The translations under genes were made by a program, and so were the position numbers. The notes beneath the pieces are model-generated. The model was not told where the DNA came from. It worked only from the letters and a program-made list of their open reading frames with translations, and did no database searches. This document shows positions 33,601 through 44,979 of a DNA stretch of 64,000 nucleotides, piece after piece (position 1 is the first letter of the stretch; every line of letters begins with the position of its first letter). Source of the stretch: Ailurus styani (taxonomy: Eukaryota > Chordata > Mammalia > Carnivora > Ailuridae); assembly GCA_002007465.1 (NCBI GenBank), contig LNAC01000163.1, positions 3,070,345 through 3,134,344 on the forward strand, in the 5' to 3' direction.

Positions 33601-35450
33601 TAATTTTTTAAGTTATATCAGGAATAGTTGAGGTTCACTTTCAAGTTGCTTTAATTTACAGATTAACCTGTGGAGGATTTTCATTCTTCTTCTTCTTCTT
33701 CTTTTTTAAGATTATTTATTTGAGAGAGAGAGAGAGAGCAAGCAGGGGAAGGGGCAGAGGGAGAGGTAGAGAGAGAATCCTGAAACAGACTCCCCACTGA
33801 GTGAGGAGCTCCAACTCAAGACCCTGAGATCATAACCTGAGCCAAAATCAAGGGTCCAAACCACACGCATGCCCTGGGTTTTCATTCTTATAATATTTGG
33901 TCTTTTCTTTTTGGAATTTTATTTCACAATTTAACATAAATTGTGTTTAAAAAAAATCTCTATTTTACATTTTTGTTGTTGATATGAATACATTGTTTTT
34001 ATTTTAATTCCTGACTACTTTTAATGATATGGAAATGGTATAGAGAAATACTATAGGTGTGTGCTTTGTTTTATCACTGACTACTTTGTTGAGCTCCTTT
34101 AATAACTGATAATTTTATGGTTGATTAAAAAATTTTGTATGCAATCATATTGTTGGAAATTAATATTTCCTTGTTTGTCTCTAACATTTCAAATTATTTA
34201 AGTGTCCTTGCATTTGTAAGAAACTGAAATGCAGTATTAATTAGTAAGCAGTGACAATGGCGTTTAAATTTAGTTTCTGTTGTTAGTAGAACACCTTCAA
34301 TGTTTCCCTCAGTTACATAGAATGCTAGCTTGTGGTTTTAAGTAGATACTCCTTTGCACTGAATATCTTTCCACATGGTAAGGATTTAATAACATTTTGT
34401 GAAGTCAAAGGGAAATAGCTTTCTATTCCTATATTTTGTGTTTGAAACTTATAAATAAGTTCTAGTGTTTTTTGAAAACCCTTTGGGCATATATTTAAAT
34501 ATGGTTCTTATTATTTACACTATTAATGTGGTATATTGTTTTGATAATTTTTCTTATTTCTTATGTGGAATAGTCCTTAAATTCTTGTGACAATTCCCAC
34601 TTGTTCATTGGTGTATTGTGTTATTTAGTGAATAGCTGAATTCTTTTGCTAATATTTTGTTTACCATTTTTGAATGCATATTAATAAGTGAAATTGGCCT
34701 ATAACTTTTTTTATTATCTTTATCAGGCTGTAGAGCCAAGATCATAGTTTACTTATAGTTTTATCATTTTTGTTATGTTCAAAGGTGGTTTATAATACAT
34801 TGATATTATTCCCTGATCATTTCAGATAATTTATCTATAAACTCATATAATCTCTCTGCTTTCTTTGATCTTATCTCCCATTTGTTTTTCAGTTTTTGTT
34901 TGTCATATTTTGTAAAAAGAAATTATTCATTACTTGAAATTCATTTTAATACAACTGTGTATTCACTCATTTTATTTTGTATTTTGATTAGTATTCTTTC
35001 TTGCTTCTCTTTAATTTATTTGCATTTTACTTTTGATTAAATTTTTGTTGTTGATCTATCTGTTTTTAGCAAGTCAGATCATGATTTTATTTTTCAATTA
35101 CACGTCTGTTCAATTTTCCAGTATGCTTGTTTAATTTTATTTTTCCTTTTCTTGTTTTTGTTTGGGTTGCCTTTTTATCCTTTAAAATATTCAGCTGATT
35201 TTCTTTAATTTTAGATGAATAACATCCTGACTTTTTTCTCTAAGTTACTTTGGCTGCATTCAGTAGATGTGTTGAGTTTTCAAGGACGTCATTTTCTGTA
35301 TTATCTGCTGTTATATTCTTAATTATCGTTCCGTAAATGCATTGTGTTTATAGGATTTCTTTTACGTATTAAAAGGTCTTGTTCGTCCTCTTGTTATTAA
35401 TTTCATAATGGCAATTTTTGTGGCTTGTTCTGTATACAACTTTGTTAGAG
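33601..35450 (-). mobile_element. Old L1 ORF2 relic, long and highly diverged
   Basis: Very AT-rich. Landmarks such as 'gtgaaattggcctataactt', 'tttgttgttgatctatctgt' and 'tactttggctgcattcagta' fit reverse-complement L1M ORF2. A SINE (33689-33876) interrupts the left end. Boundaries are uncertain and no frame is intact. Confidence 0.6.
33689..33876 (-). mobile_element. Can-SINE with a (TTC)n tail
   Basis: TTCTTCTTCTTC tail variant, GA-rich middle and a diverged tRNA-like end ('cataacctgagccaaaatca'). Flanks GGATTTTCATTCTT and GGGTTTTCATTCTT form a target-site duplication with one mismatch. Confidence 0.88.
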
Positions 35451-35463
35451 GACCTAAGTTTGT

Positions 35464-36103
35464 ATTTCTTGGGGGATGGTGAGCTCTGTTCAAAAACTCT
35501 GGAGAGGAATGATGGATGAAGAGCATATTTAGCTCTCCTTTAGCTGTTTTAAGGTCAAGGTTATTATAACATTATTAAGGCTAATGTATGAAAAACAGAA
35601 TTACCAATGTATCTCTGTGGGTTATACATAGGACAAGGAAACTGGCGAAGAGCTATATTATGCTGTAAGAACTTTTCTATAAAGCTCATTTTCTTAATTA
35701 TTTGTCTACACCATTTCATCATTTACAGAGCCATTTTCATAGATACTTCCCTTTGATCCCTCTAAGAACTCCATGAAAAACAGGGGAGTCGGCATGTGCT
35801 ATTAACCCATTTTACACATGAGGAAGTTAAGGCTCATGGAAGTCAATGCTTGACTTGAGTCCCCAACTTAATTAATGGAGTATCAGGAAGTAGAACCCAA
35901 ATCCCTTGCCTCTTCCTCCTGTGCTTACTGCTCAGTGTCACGGTCCTCTAGCTCCTAAACTGAAACCCTGCAATGTGGCTTCTTTTCTAGTAGTTGGCTA
36001 CAAATGATACATAATTTTAATAACATATGCTTATTTCCAGAGAAAGGATTTTACTCCCATTCTATGCCAGTGTTATTTTAATGTGTGACATTACATAGCA
36101 GGC
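35464..36103. repeat. 640-bp direct duplication around N, copy 1
   Basis: From ATTTCTTGGGGGATGG to TTACATAGCAGGC, ending directly at the single N (36104). Copy 2 (36106-36731) is the same except for a 14-bp deletion (CTCTGTGGGTTATA, present only in copy 1 near 35614) and three substitutions. Both copies contain the same MIR relic. Allelic contig-end overlap is the simplest explanation. Confidence 0.95.
35720..35930 (-). mobile_element. MIR relic (repeated at 36345-36555)
   Basis: Reverse-complement MIR: 'ccctctaagaactccatgaa', 'ttacacatgaggaagttaag' and 'aagtagaacccaaatccctt'. The second copy exists only because the surrounding block is duplicated. Confidence 0.65.
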
Positions 36104-36104
36104 N
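36104..36104. other. Assembly gap (single N) between duplicate ends
   Basis: A single ambiguous base exactly at the junction between the end of copy 1 and the start of copy 2 of the 640/626-bp block. Confidence 0.95.
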
Positions 36105-36105
36105 C

Positions 36106-36731
36106 ATTACTTGGGGGATGGTGAGCTCTATTCAAAAACTCTGGAGAGGAATGATGGATGAAGAGCATATTTAGCTCTTCTTTAGCTGTTTTAAGGTCAA
36201 GGTTATTATAACATTATTAAGGCTAATGTATGAAAAACAGAATTACCAATGTATCATAGGACAAGGAAACTGGCGAAGAGCTATATTATGCTGTAAGAAC
36301 TTTTCTATAAAGCTCATTTTCTTAATTATTTGTCTACACCATTTCATCATTTACAGAGCCATTTTCATAGATACTTCCCTTTGATCCCTCTAAGAACTCC
36401 ATGAAAAACAGGGGAGTCGGCATGTGCTATTAACCCATTTTACACATGAGGAAGTTAAGGCTCATGGAAGTCAATGCTTGACTTGAGTCCCCAACTTAAT
36501 TAATGGAGTATCAGGAAGTAGAACCCAAATCCCTTGCCTCTTCCTCCTGTGCTTACTGCTCAGTGTCACGGTCCTCTAGCTCCTAAACTGAAACCCTGCA
36601 ATGTGGCTTCTTTTCTAGTAGTTGGCTACAAATGATACATAATTTTAATAACATATGCTTATTTCCAGAGAAAGGATTTTACTCCCATTCTATGCCAGTG
36701 TTATTTTAATGTGTGACATTACATAGCAGGC
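36106..36731. repeat. 626-bp direct duplication around N, copy 2
   Basis: See copy 1. The sequence after 36731 is unique and continues the locus, so this copy is joined to the right flank and copy 1 to the left flank, as expected for an unmerged overlap. Confidence 0.95.
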
Positions 36732-36967
36732 TGCATACTCTTACATGAAAAGATTTTAGGAAAAAATGTTTGCATGTATCTATTTTTGCAGATCCATTCT
36801 AATTTAAGGAGTCATGATGATTGAAAACCCGTATTTCAGAACAAATTAGAATAAAAATTTCCGTTACATCTCGACTTTTACCTCCTTTGAAGCCAATGTA
36901 ATTCTAACGGAATCTAGGGAAACATTTTAAATTTCTACCCTCAATTTCATGAATGAAGTCACAGGAC

Positions 36968-36969
<2 letters not shown>

Positions 36970-37014
<45 letters not shown>
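36970..37014. repeat. (GT)n microsatellite
   Basis: An uninterrupted run of about 22 GT units, 0.24 kb after the duplicated block. Confidence 0.97.
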
Positions 37015-37016
<2 letters not shown>

Positions 37017-37129
37017 AATCCTATACTTTCCTTCCCGCTTCACTGTATCAAAGAACTGAGAACTGGAGCTCCTTCTGAGGCCTGAGACATAGTTTAACTA
37101 TTGTAGTGATAATAATATGTTTTCGCTCC

Positions 37130-37335
37130 TCTACTTAGTATTTCAAAGTTTATAAAACTGATTCCCAGATACTCTTTTTAAACTCTCATGAGAAAGATAG
37201 GTCAGGGATTAATAGCCTTATTTTATACATGAGGAAATTGACTAAGGGGTGTGAAGGGTCCTGCCTAGATTCACAGTGAGTGGAGTTCTGGCTTAAACCC
37301 ATATCCTTTGGCTTATTGCTTAGGATTCTTTTCAC
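37130..37335 (-). mobile_element. MIR relic
   Basis: Reverse-complement MIR: 'aaactctcatgagaaagata', 'ttttatacatgaggaaattg' and 'gcttaaacccatatcctttg'. Confidence 0.7.
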
Positions 37336-37469
37336 CACTCATACTGCCTTCCATGGGGTCAACAGGGAGATCTCTTTGAGAACCAGAATGCTAGAAGTTT
37401 ACATCTTTCCAGACTACAGTAGCAATATCATCGAGCACTTTGCAAGTCTGAAAAATCAGAAGGAAGCAG

Positions 37470-37675
37470 GTTTTTTTTTTAAAGATTTATTTTTATTGAT
37501 TTGAGAGAGAGAGAGAGAGAGGGGAGGGACAGAGGAGAGGAAGAGAGAATCCTCAAACAGACTCCCAGATGAGTGCAGAGCCCGATATGGGGCTGCATCC
37601 CAGGGCCCTGAGATCATGACCTGAACTGAAACTAAAAGTCAGATGCTTAACAGATGGAGCCACCCAGGTACCCCT
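37470..37675 (-). mobile_element. Can-SINE
   Basis: T tract, 'aaagatttatttttattgat', GA-rich tract, ending 'atggagccacccaggtaccc'. Flanks AGAAGGAAGCAG and AGAAGGAATCAG (37458 and 37676) match except one base. Confidence 0.93.
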
Positions 37676-37689
37676 AGAAGGAATCAGTT

Positions 37690-38815
37690 TTTTTACCAGA
37701 AGTTGTGAAATGCCTCAGGATGAAAATGTAAGACGTTCACAGTTCAATGTAGGAACTTTAAAAAATAAAAACAAAATGAAACATATACCTATCCAACTTC
37801 ATTGACATTATTTTCATAGTGAATAGTCGGTTTCGATTTTTTGTGTGTGCCATGTTTTTAGGTATCTATTGCATGACCTCAGCTAAAATGCTCACACAGA
37901 TAAAGACATGAGCACACACATGAGACAGATGTACATGTACATATCCTCAGATAGGTGTGTGCTCATATGTATCGAAACATTTTCTGTTGAGATTCCAAAG
38001 CAGCCCGGGAGAATTAGAACTGCCTCTAAAACAGAATCAGATGCTTTCTCCCAGGTCATGTCCGTAGGCAACATGAACACAAAGATTGCCTTCCAGAGTT
38101 TTAGAAAAAAATCTGGCCAGTTCCCTGGATGGGCAAATAAATCAGGGTGTATTCAGCGTTGTTTGCGTGAGGGTGAAGCTGTTGGTGGGGGCGCCTCTCA
38201 CTTCTGAATGTAGTCCTAGGGCTGCAAAGTTATCTCTTTTCTTTTTAACCTTATCATGATCCCTAACTGTCTAACAGGGTGCTTTTTGAAAGGGTGCACT
38301 TGGTTAACACTCTACTTCAGACTAATAAATAATAGGCAGGAGGCCCTCCACGCTCGAAGTCTTAGTTACACCAGTGGACGAAGCCTGGGTCAGGGACGTG
38401 CAAGTGCTTTTGTCATTGTTCTTCTTCTGGTCTTTATGCCCATGACATCATTGATGTGGCAGTTGTGACAACTGCTCAGCTGTCCACTCAAACAGTTGAT
38501 ATGGTCATTCCCTTGAAGGTCAGTAATGATCCCCTAACCACCAGATTCAATGCTTTGTTGTTGATCTCCACCTTCCCAGAAGTCTCTGCTTCTCCAGTGG
38601 AAACCGTCACCAGAGGGAGGAAACACAGGTTTGGGAACGGGTTTGGGAATGATGGGAAGAGAGAAGAGCCTTACACACTGTAAGAGAGAAATCAGGGAAA
38701 CCGGGCCATGTCTCCAGGTGGAGAAAGAAGATTGAGACAGAGACTCTTGATTTCAAATTAGACACCCAATTATGGGAATGTGAGTCCCAAAGCGTTGGAC
38801 TTGGGGATAGGGTGG
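37690..38815. other. Unassigned non-coding sequence
   Basis: About 1.1 kb. A weak L2-like stretch at 38500-38600 ('gtcagtaatgatcccctaac', 'ttgttgatctccaccttccc') underlies part of the frame at 38456-38683. No gene is supported. Confidence 0.45.
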
Positions 38816-38821
38816 CTTAAA

Positions 38822-38945
38822 CTTTTTTTTTTAATTTATTATTTTTTAAAATTAAATTTTATTTTTTTCAGTGTTCCAAGATCCATTGTTTATGCACCAC
38901 ACCCAGTGCTCCATACAACACGTGCCCTCCTTAATACTTTCTATC
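38822..38945 (-). mobile_element. Carnivore L1 3'UTR fragment
   Basis: T-rich tail, then 'acacccagtgctccatacaa' and 'cacgtgccctccttaatact', the reverse complement of the young L1 3'UTR. Strongly 5' truncated. Confidence 0.8.
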
Positions 38946-39054
38946 TCATGCCACGACAGATCCAAGACTAGAGCATTGATGTCCAGAAGAAAAATATAAT
39001 GCAGGCCTCAGATCTGAGCTACATATATACTTTTCAATAATTTTCTAGTATCCA

Positions 39055-39292
39055 CATTTTTAAAAAAGATACAGAAATAGGTGAAATGAATTCTAATAAT
39101 GATACATATGCTGAATATTATTTTTTTAACATGCCATCAGTAAAACATTATTAATCAGGTTTTTACATTCTTTTTCTCATACTGGGCTATGAAATCTGGG
39201 TTTATTTTACATTTATAGCACATCTCAGTTTGGGCTAGCACCCCATAGCCACACGTGGCTAGTGGCTACCCTATTGGACAGCACAGGTCTAG
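39055..39292. mobile_element. Non-autonomous DNA transposon relic
   Basis: A nearly complete short element: 'aataggtgaaatgaattcta', 'tttttacattctttttctca', 'ttttacatttatagcacatc', 'cacgtggctagtggctaccc' and 'attggacagcacaggtct'. The family, recurring at 41480-41655 and 53235-53330, is a common mammalian MER-type DNA transposon; I do not assign the subfamily. Confidence 0.7.
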
Positions 39293-39294
39293 AG

Positions 39295-39710
39295 CCCAAG
39301 GGGCAAGACTCAGCTTGTGGATGGGAGTCCAGTGGCCTTTGCTAGGGGTGGAATGACTTGGCCTTCTGGGGACTGGAAGCAGGGAGCCTGCTAGCCGCCA
39401 GATTAATTTCATAAAAGGAAAATCTTAGTATGTCCTTTGATATGCTCAATAACATTTACTATCAAATAACAAGAACAACAAGCTTCTACTCTTCCCTTGT
39501 GTGTTGGAGTATCCGGATTCCTCAGTGTGACATTGGCAGTCCTTCTCCGTGTCTACTTGGCCTGTACTGATGGTGTTTTCTCCTTCCACTCTCCCTTCAT
39601 CTGCGATGGGACCATCTCTGTTTGTTAAAATACAGCAGAAGTCCTCCCTTGTAACATGTTTAGTTAACCAGTTTGTTGAAAAAAGTCATTGAAAGAAGGA
39701 CATTATAAAA
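39295..39710. other. Unassigned non-coding sequence
   Basis: No recognisable repeat or gene in this stretch. Confidence 0.5.
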
Positions 39711-39723
39711 ATGTATAAACTTA

Positions 39724-39908
39724 GGGGTGCCTGGGTGGCTCAGTGGGTGAAGCATGGACCTCTTGATTTTGGTCCAGGTGTTGATCTCACAGTCATGAGA
39801 TGGGCCTTCTGTTGGGTTCCAAGCTGGATGTGGAGCCTGCTTAGGATTATCTCTCTCCCTCTGCCTCCCCTCCCCAACTTGTGCCCTTTCTCTCTAAGGA
39901 AAAAAAAG
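39724..39908 (+). mobile_element. Can-SINE, diverged
   Basis: Head 'ggggtgcctgggtggctcag', a shortened CT-rich part and an A-rich end. Flanks GTATAAACTTA (39713) and GTATAAAACTTA (39908) look like a target-site duplication. Confidence 0.9.
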
Positions 39909-39992
39909 TATAAAACTTACATATACCTTAAACATTTTTATAATTAGAAGATGTACTGTACATTCATATGAGGAAGGGATAGGATATTTCTT

Positions 39993-40129
39993 TTTTCTTT
40001 TTTTGAGAGAGAGAGATGGGGGAGAGCTGGGTGTGGAGCCACTGGGGCTTGATCTCACAACCCTGAGATCATGACCTGAGCTGAAATCAAGAGTCAGATG
40101 CTTAACCCACTGAGCGATCCAGGTGCCTT
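39993..40129 (-). mobile_element. Short Can-SINE with long perfect TSD
   Basis: T/C-rich tail, GA tract, 'ctgagatcatgacctgagct' and 'ccactgagcgatccaggtgc'. A perfect 17-bp target-site duplication GGGATAGGATATTTCTT (39976-39992 and 40130-40146). It has an internal deletion relative to full-length copies. Confidence 0.94.
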
Positions 40130-40451
40130 GGGATAGGATATTTCTTCAAGTGTGAGTCGTCTGAAGTTCTTCGTAACATTTCTTGCATAAACTAACTCAT
40201 AATGCATAGTACATATTAAACCTATTTAAAAGATAATCTGGTTATAGATCTTTGTGCATTTTTACTATTTTCTCCAAAATCTTCGTAGTTGTCTTCGCCA
40301 TATCTATATTATTAGCAAAAATTTTTAGCATCTTACCTTTAAGGAGTCCTTCCAAAACATTCAACTTCATTTGGGTGAAAGCAACAACTCTGTTTTCATG
40401 TCATATTGGTTTATGTACATTTAATTAAATTGTATGTTACAATGACAAATG

Positions 40452-40538
40452 CATCTGGCCTAAATAGGTTTGGCAAGAAACGCAGCTGGCTCATTGTAGG
40501 CATACAGCTCATCTGGCAGAAGTAGATGTGAACAGATG
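40452..40538. promoter_or_regulatory. Candidate regulatory cluster: CArG box plus four E-boxes
   Basis: Within 87 bp there is a consensus SRF-type CArG box CCTAAATAGG (40459-40468) and four CANNTG E-boxes: CATCTG (40452), CAGCTG (40483), CATCTG (40510) and CAGATG (40533). SRF with bHLH sites is typical of muscle enhancers. The sequence is outside recognised repeats. Function is inferred from motifs only, and E-boxes are common by chance. Confidence 0.3.
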
Positions 40539-40739
40539 TTTCAGGGTGGCCTACCGGCCCTGAGTATCCAGCATGTTACAATAGGGCTTACAGAAGGAAG
40601 GGAGGGTGTCGGTAAATCAGGTGAGCTGGTTAACAGATCCTAGGGGTTATTTTGTCAGTTCTTGTTGGTCTGCGTTGCTCTTGCCCTGCATCTCCTCCTG
40701 GTATCCCTTTGTTTTCATCTCTAAACCCTTGCAGTAGAA

Positions 40740-41240
40740 AATCTTTGGTAGGCAGAATACTGGCCCCCAAAGGTATCCACAATCTAATCTCTGGAACCTG
40801 TGAACATGACAAATGGGATTTTGCAGGTGTGATTAAATTACAAATCTTGAGATGGGGAGATTATGTTAGATTATCTGGGCGGACCCAATGTAACCACATG
40901 AGTCCTCAAAAGCAGAGAACCTTTCCTGCTTGTAGTCCCAGGGACATTTCTTCTATGGAAGAAAGACACAAAGAGCTGAAACGCTGCCACTTTGAAGCGT
41001 GGATGAAGGGACCCCGAGCCAAGGAATGTTGGTGGTCTCTAGAAGTGAAGAAGGCAAGGGAATGGATTTTCCTCTACAGCCTCCAGAAAGGAATGCAGTC
41101 TGGCTGACACCCCGATTTTAGCCCAGGGAGACCCATGTTGGACTTCTAGTTTACAGAACTGTGAGATAGTAAATTTGTGTTGAATTAAAGCCACTAAGTG
41201 AGTAGTAGTTTGTGAGTAGAAATAGAAAGCTAATACAAAA
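40740..41240 (+). mobile_element. MaLR-type LTR relic (MLT1-like)
   Basis: 'ggtaggcagaatactggccc', 'gattttgcaggtgtgattaa', 'cttgagatggggagattatg', 'gcctccagaaaggaatgcag' and 'aaagccactaagtgagtagt' to 'gctaatacaaa' follow an ancient mammalian MaLR-type LTR in order. No internal retroviral coding region is present. The 151-codon frame at 40652-41107 lies mostly inside it and is not a gene. Confidence 0.65.
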
Positions 41241-41244
41241 TCTA

Positions 41245-41470
41245 TTCAGTTGTGCAGGCTCATCTCAAAATCCTCTGTGAAGATTTTCTTGATACCTGTG
41301 ATTTGGTAGGAATTTTTCCTCTTTTAAACTTTATATCCTTTTTATTACACTGACCTTAATTTTCCTCCTACTGTAGTCATCAGTATTGACTATGGGCTCT
41401 TGATCAGCAGGGACTGTACTTATTTTCACACCACATATTTGGATGGTCTTTAGGTTTGTCCTTGAGTTCA
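41245..41470 (+). mobile_element. L2 LINE 3' relic
   Basis: 'ctgtgaagattttcttgata', 'ttacactgaccttaattttc' and 'tgatcagcagggactgtact' fit the L2 3' region. Confidence 0.5.
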
Positions 41471-41479
41471 TATGGACCT

Positions 41480-41655
41480 GTGCTGTGCAATAGTGTAGGC
41501 TCTAGCCACTTGTGGCTACCTAAATATAAATTAATTCAAATGAAATAAAGTCAAAGATTCATTTTTTTTTGGTCTTATTAGCCACATTTCAGAAGCTCAA
41601 AAGCCACATAGAATTAGTGGCTACTATATGGAGCAACACTGATCTAAAACGTTCC
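41480..41655. mobile_element. Non-autonomous DNA transposon relic
   Basis: Same family as 39055-39292: 'gtgctgtgcaatagtgtagg', 'ccacttgtggctacctaaat', 'tagccacatttcagaagctc' and 'gagcaacactgatct'. Confidence 0.65.
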
Positions 41656-44600
41656 CTTTACTTCAGAAAGTTTTATGGGATAACGCTGTTCTAGACTGTT
41701 AGTTTCGGTATACTTGAACAATAACTTCTTGACTCTTGTAGGGGTGTTTTGACTGAGATGCATTTGAGGGCGATGGTTATGCTCTGACCTTTCTTTCGAG
41801 AAGGAGGCTTTTGAAATACAGTTCAGCTCTGTCAGTTAGGATCCTGGCAGGAAAGTCACAGCATTCCTTCAGAGGAGGCGTCTTCATGGACAGCAAAGTG
41901 TGGGTAAGAGTTTAGAGAACTAACAAAAACTATTGAGGCAGCCAGAGTTTAACAAAGTAGGAAGCTCTTACCATTTGGGGCTGATGGGTTATTGGAGTCA
42001 TGGAAAGTGTTACTCAACTGAGCTGCAGTCCAGAAGACAAGCAGCCTCTAACAGAAATGTGACCAAAGCAGAGAGGAGCAGGAAAGGGATTCTTCAACCT
42101 CTCTCTTCTCCTGACTGCCAGTCTCCAGCCGAACCCAACCTGGAGTCAGCCAGGGAGAAGCCTGGGAGAGACAATCTGTGGTGTGAGCCTCCTGTGCACA
42201 GAGCAGAGAGAAAGGCAGAGAGTGAATTGGGGGTGGAGGGAAAATTGAAAATAATTAGCACTGTGGTTAAGGGCATCGCACCGCATTCCTCAATTTAGAG
42301 ATATTTATTTTAGAGGTAAGTGATTACAAAAAGGTTTCCTTTTTGAGAGTGATAGCTACATTTCAGCATGGCAAATAATAATGTCCTTTCACTGTGACAT
42401 TCTGGAAGATTGGAGTAAACGCTACACAGTCTATGTGAGGTCATCAGGCTTGCCTATCTGAGCTTCTCTTTCCCTGGCCTGTGCCTCTGATTTATATTTT
42501 ACTTTTTGTCCTGTTTTATTTTTAACTTATATTTTTCCAATTTTACTGCAAACCTTTCTTTGTGTTTACATTGTGAAATGAGGCGAGAATAAAACAAATA
42601 AATGAATGGCTATTTTTTTTTTAAACCCGCAGGATCACCCAGCATTGTGTCTTCCCCACAGTTGGCTTGTTTAGTTAAGTGCAGACAAATTCAACCAGGC
42701 AGGTAAATAATTTATATGGTAATTTCTATTTCTACCCATAGCTAATACTGATTATTCTGTTCAATATCTATTTCTTCTACCTGAAATGTCTGGATAACTT
42801 CTAACTTTCTACATCCTCAGAGGGCATAATACAGGGAACTTAAAACTGAAACTCTGATAATGCAAGTGAAGTTTTAACTATATGAGTCACAAACTCAAAA
42901 AAGGAGTTCTTCCATCAGGCCCTGACTGTTTTGGTGAGAGTCAGGGACTTTTATGAGAGAATTTTACAGAACTAGGCAAGATGAAATAATACGTACCTAA
43001 AATGAATACACGGCTGGAGATTAACAGTGTCATAATTTCACCTCTTTTCACATGTATTTTTTTTTCTCCACAATGAACTGCTCTGCTAAAGTCACAGATT
43101 CTTAGACACAGATATGAGAAAGGACAGTCGAAAAGAATTCAGGCTTGTAGAAATCCTCTTCGGTTTCTGTGTTTAAGTGTTTAGCGTCTCATGCCTCGGA
43201 GATATTTGCTATTTTAAAAACTGTGAACATAGGACATTCTAGGAATAGTATAGATATCCATTCATTACCTCCTGTCTCTTCACTCCTAAGTTTTCTACAG
43301 AGTTATTAAATTGTACTTTTGTGTTTTTCTATGTTCAGAAACAGTGAAAATTATCAAATTCAGAAACGGCAAAAATTATCAAAATCTCCCTTTAGTCATA
43401 TTTCTTTTTGGCAACATATTCTCAGTTCCCCTTTCCCATCTTTCTAATCGGTCATATATTATAAATAGGTCAGCATTTTGGATATTTACATTTTATTCCA
43501 TCTGGCCATAATTCTTTTTCTTTTTAATTGGGGGCAAATTATATTTAATACATTTCATGGCAAGGCACAGCCTGTAATAACATAGGTCTGTCTTTTTAGA
43601 GCACATTGATAGAGTGTTATGAATTATAATTCAGACTTGTGAGATGGAATCTTTAGAACAACTTGAATCTAGACTTAAGATAAATATATATATTTTTAAA
43701 AATCACAAAAATACTTTTCTTTGAAGGTATGCAGGACTGCATTTCCTAAAATGGGCTAGATAAATAAGATTTAATTTTCTAGATTACAAAGTTACTTTTG
43801 TTCACAAATATGAAATATTTTATGTATAACCTCATTTATAATACTATTTGACACATTTCATTTAATATTTCTTTACTAATAATCACAAATGGAATGATTA
43901 AATTAACTTTTACATGTTTTCACTTTTGCTCTAAGTGGAATTTCCAGCTATTAAATTCCAAGGAAGAGAGGATTTCTTTGTTTTAGTCTGTTTATAAGAA
44001 GCCTTAAAAAACTGAGGACAGAGAAAATCATCAACATTAGAGTGTTGCCTGGTAAGCCCTCAAGTTTGCTGAGAATTAATGGCTTCTACTCTGTCAAGCA
44101 GAAGGAGAAAACCTTCATCTTCAGGAATACAGCTGTAAAGAGAAGGAGGAAAACGTGCTTGAAGCTCATTGACCTTTTTCCAAGTCATTTTTTTGGTGAA
44201 CTAACATTAGTGGTGATACCTACTTCAAATGCCTTCCTCTATTATCTTCACAGACGTGTATAAACTAAAGTTTCTCCCCCCAGACTGTGATAATTTCCAA
44301 TGAATTACTAGCAGAAGATGTTGGATTTAGTTTCCTATGTAGACCTCTGTGAAATTGTTGATATTTGAGGATTTCTTTTAAATTACAAAAGTGGTTGAGA
44401 CTACTATTATAGAGACTTTCTTATAAACACTAGGAAAAAATTCTGTAAATATAGGTCCTTGTCCCTCTAGGTTGATGCTACATTTGTAGGGTCTGTGAGA
44501 GCTGTTAGGAGTTGAAGCTAGTTAAACAATCTTTTACACCAAAGGTGATATCTCTCCTGGTTGACTTTGGTTCATTAAACAAGACTTATTGGGCAACCAC

Positions 44601-44790
44601 GTGATCAACCAATCTGTATTTCTCCTTCTGGCACAGAAGTATATTATGAAACAGTTGGTCAGATATAATACTGAGTGAGATATAAAACTTTATATCTGTG
44701 GTCTTCTCTATAAGGAAAGCAGATAAAATCTGTTCTATTTTGTTCTTGGTGAACATAGGCCTGCTCTTGTTCTGCTCCATTCAAAGTATG
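41656..44790. other. 3.1 kb of largely unassigned non-coding sequence
   Basis: No young repeat. 41820-42290 may be an old interspersed repeat ('gactgccagtctccagccga', 'acccaacctggagtcagcca'), which would explain the 121-codon frame at 41933-42298. A 25-bp unit TTCAGAAACAGTGAAAA... is tandemly duplicated, imperfectly, at 43334-43383. The rest is AT-rich and repeat-poor. Confidence 0.45.
43334..43383. repeat. 25-bp imperfect tandem duplication
   Basis: Two adjacent copies, 43334-43358 and 43359-43383, share TTCAGAAAC and AAAATTATCAAA and differ at three positions between them. Confidence 0.9.
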
Positions 44791-44800
44791 ATTGTTTTGA

Positions 44801-44978
44801 AGATTTTATTTATTTATTTATTTTAGAGAGAGGGAAAGAGGCGAGGGGGAGGGAGAGGGAGAGAGAATCTCGAGTAGACTCCGTGGTGAGTTTAAAGGCA
44901 GATGTAGGTCTTGATCCCATGACCTGAGCTGAAACCAAGAGTCCAATGGTGAACCAACTGAGCCACCCAGGTGTCCCC
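44801..44978 (-). mobile_element. Can-SINE, diverged
   Basis: 'agattttatttatttattta', GA-rich middle, 'gatcccatgacctgagctga' and 'actgagccacccaggtgtcc'. No clear target-site duplication is left, suggesting greater age. Confidence 0.9.
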
Positions 44979-44979
44979 A

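Noticed and set aside
35464..36731. Biological tandem segmental duplication
   Set aside because: A single N at the exact junction and allele-like differences make an assembly overlap far more likely.
40652..41107. 151-codon plus-strand frame
   Set aside because: Mostly inside a MaLR-type LTR relic; no recognisable protein.
41933..42298. 121-codon plus-strand frame
   Set aside because: No domain; the sequence resembles an old interspersed repeat.
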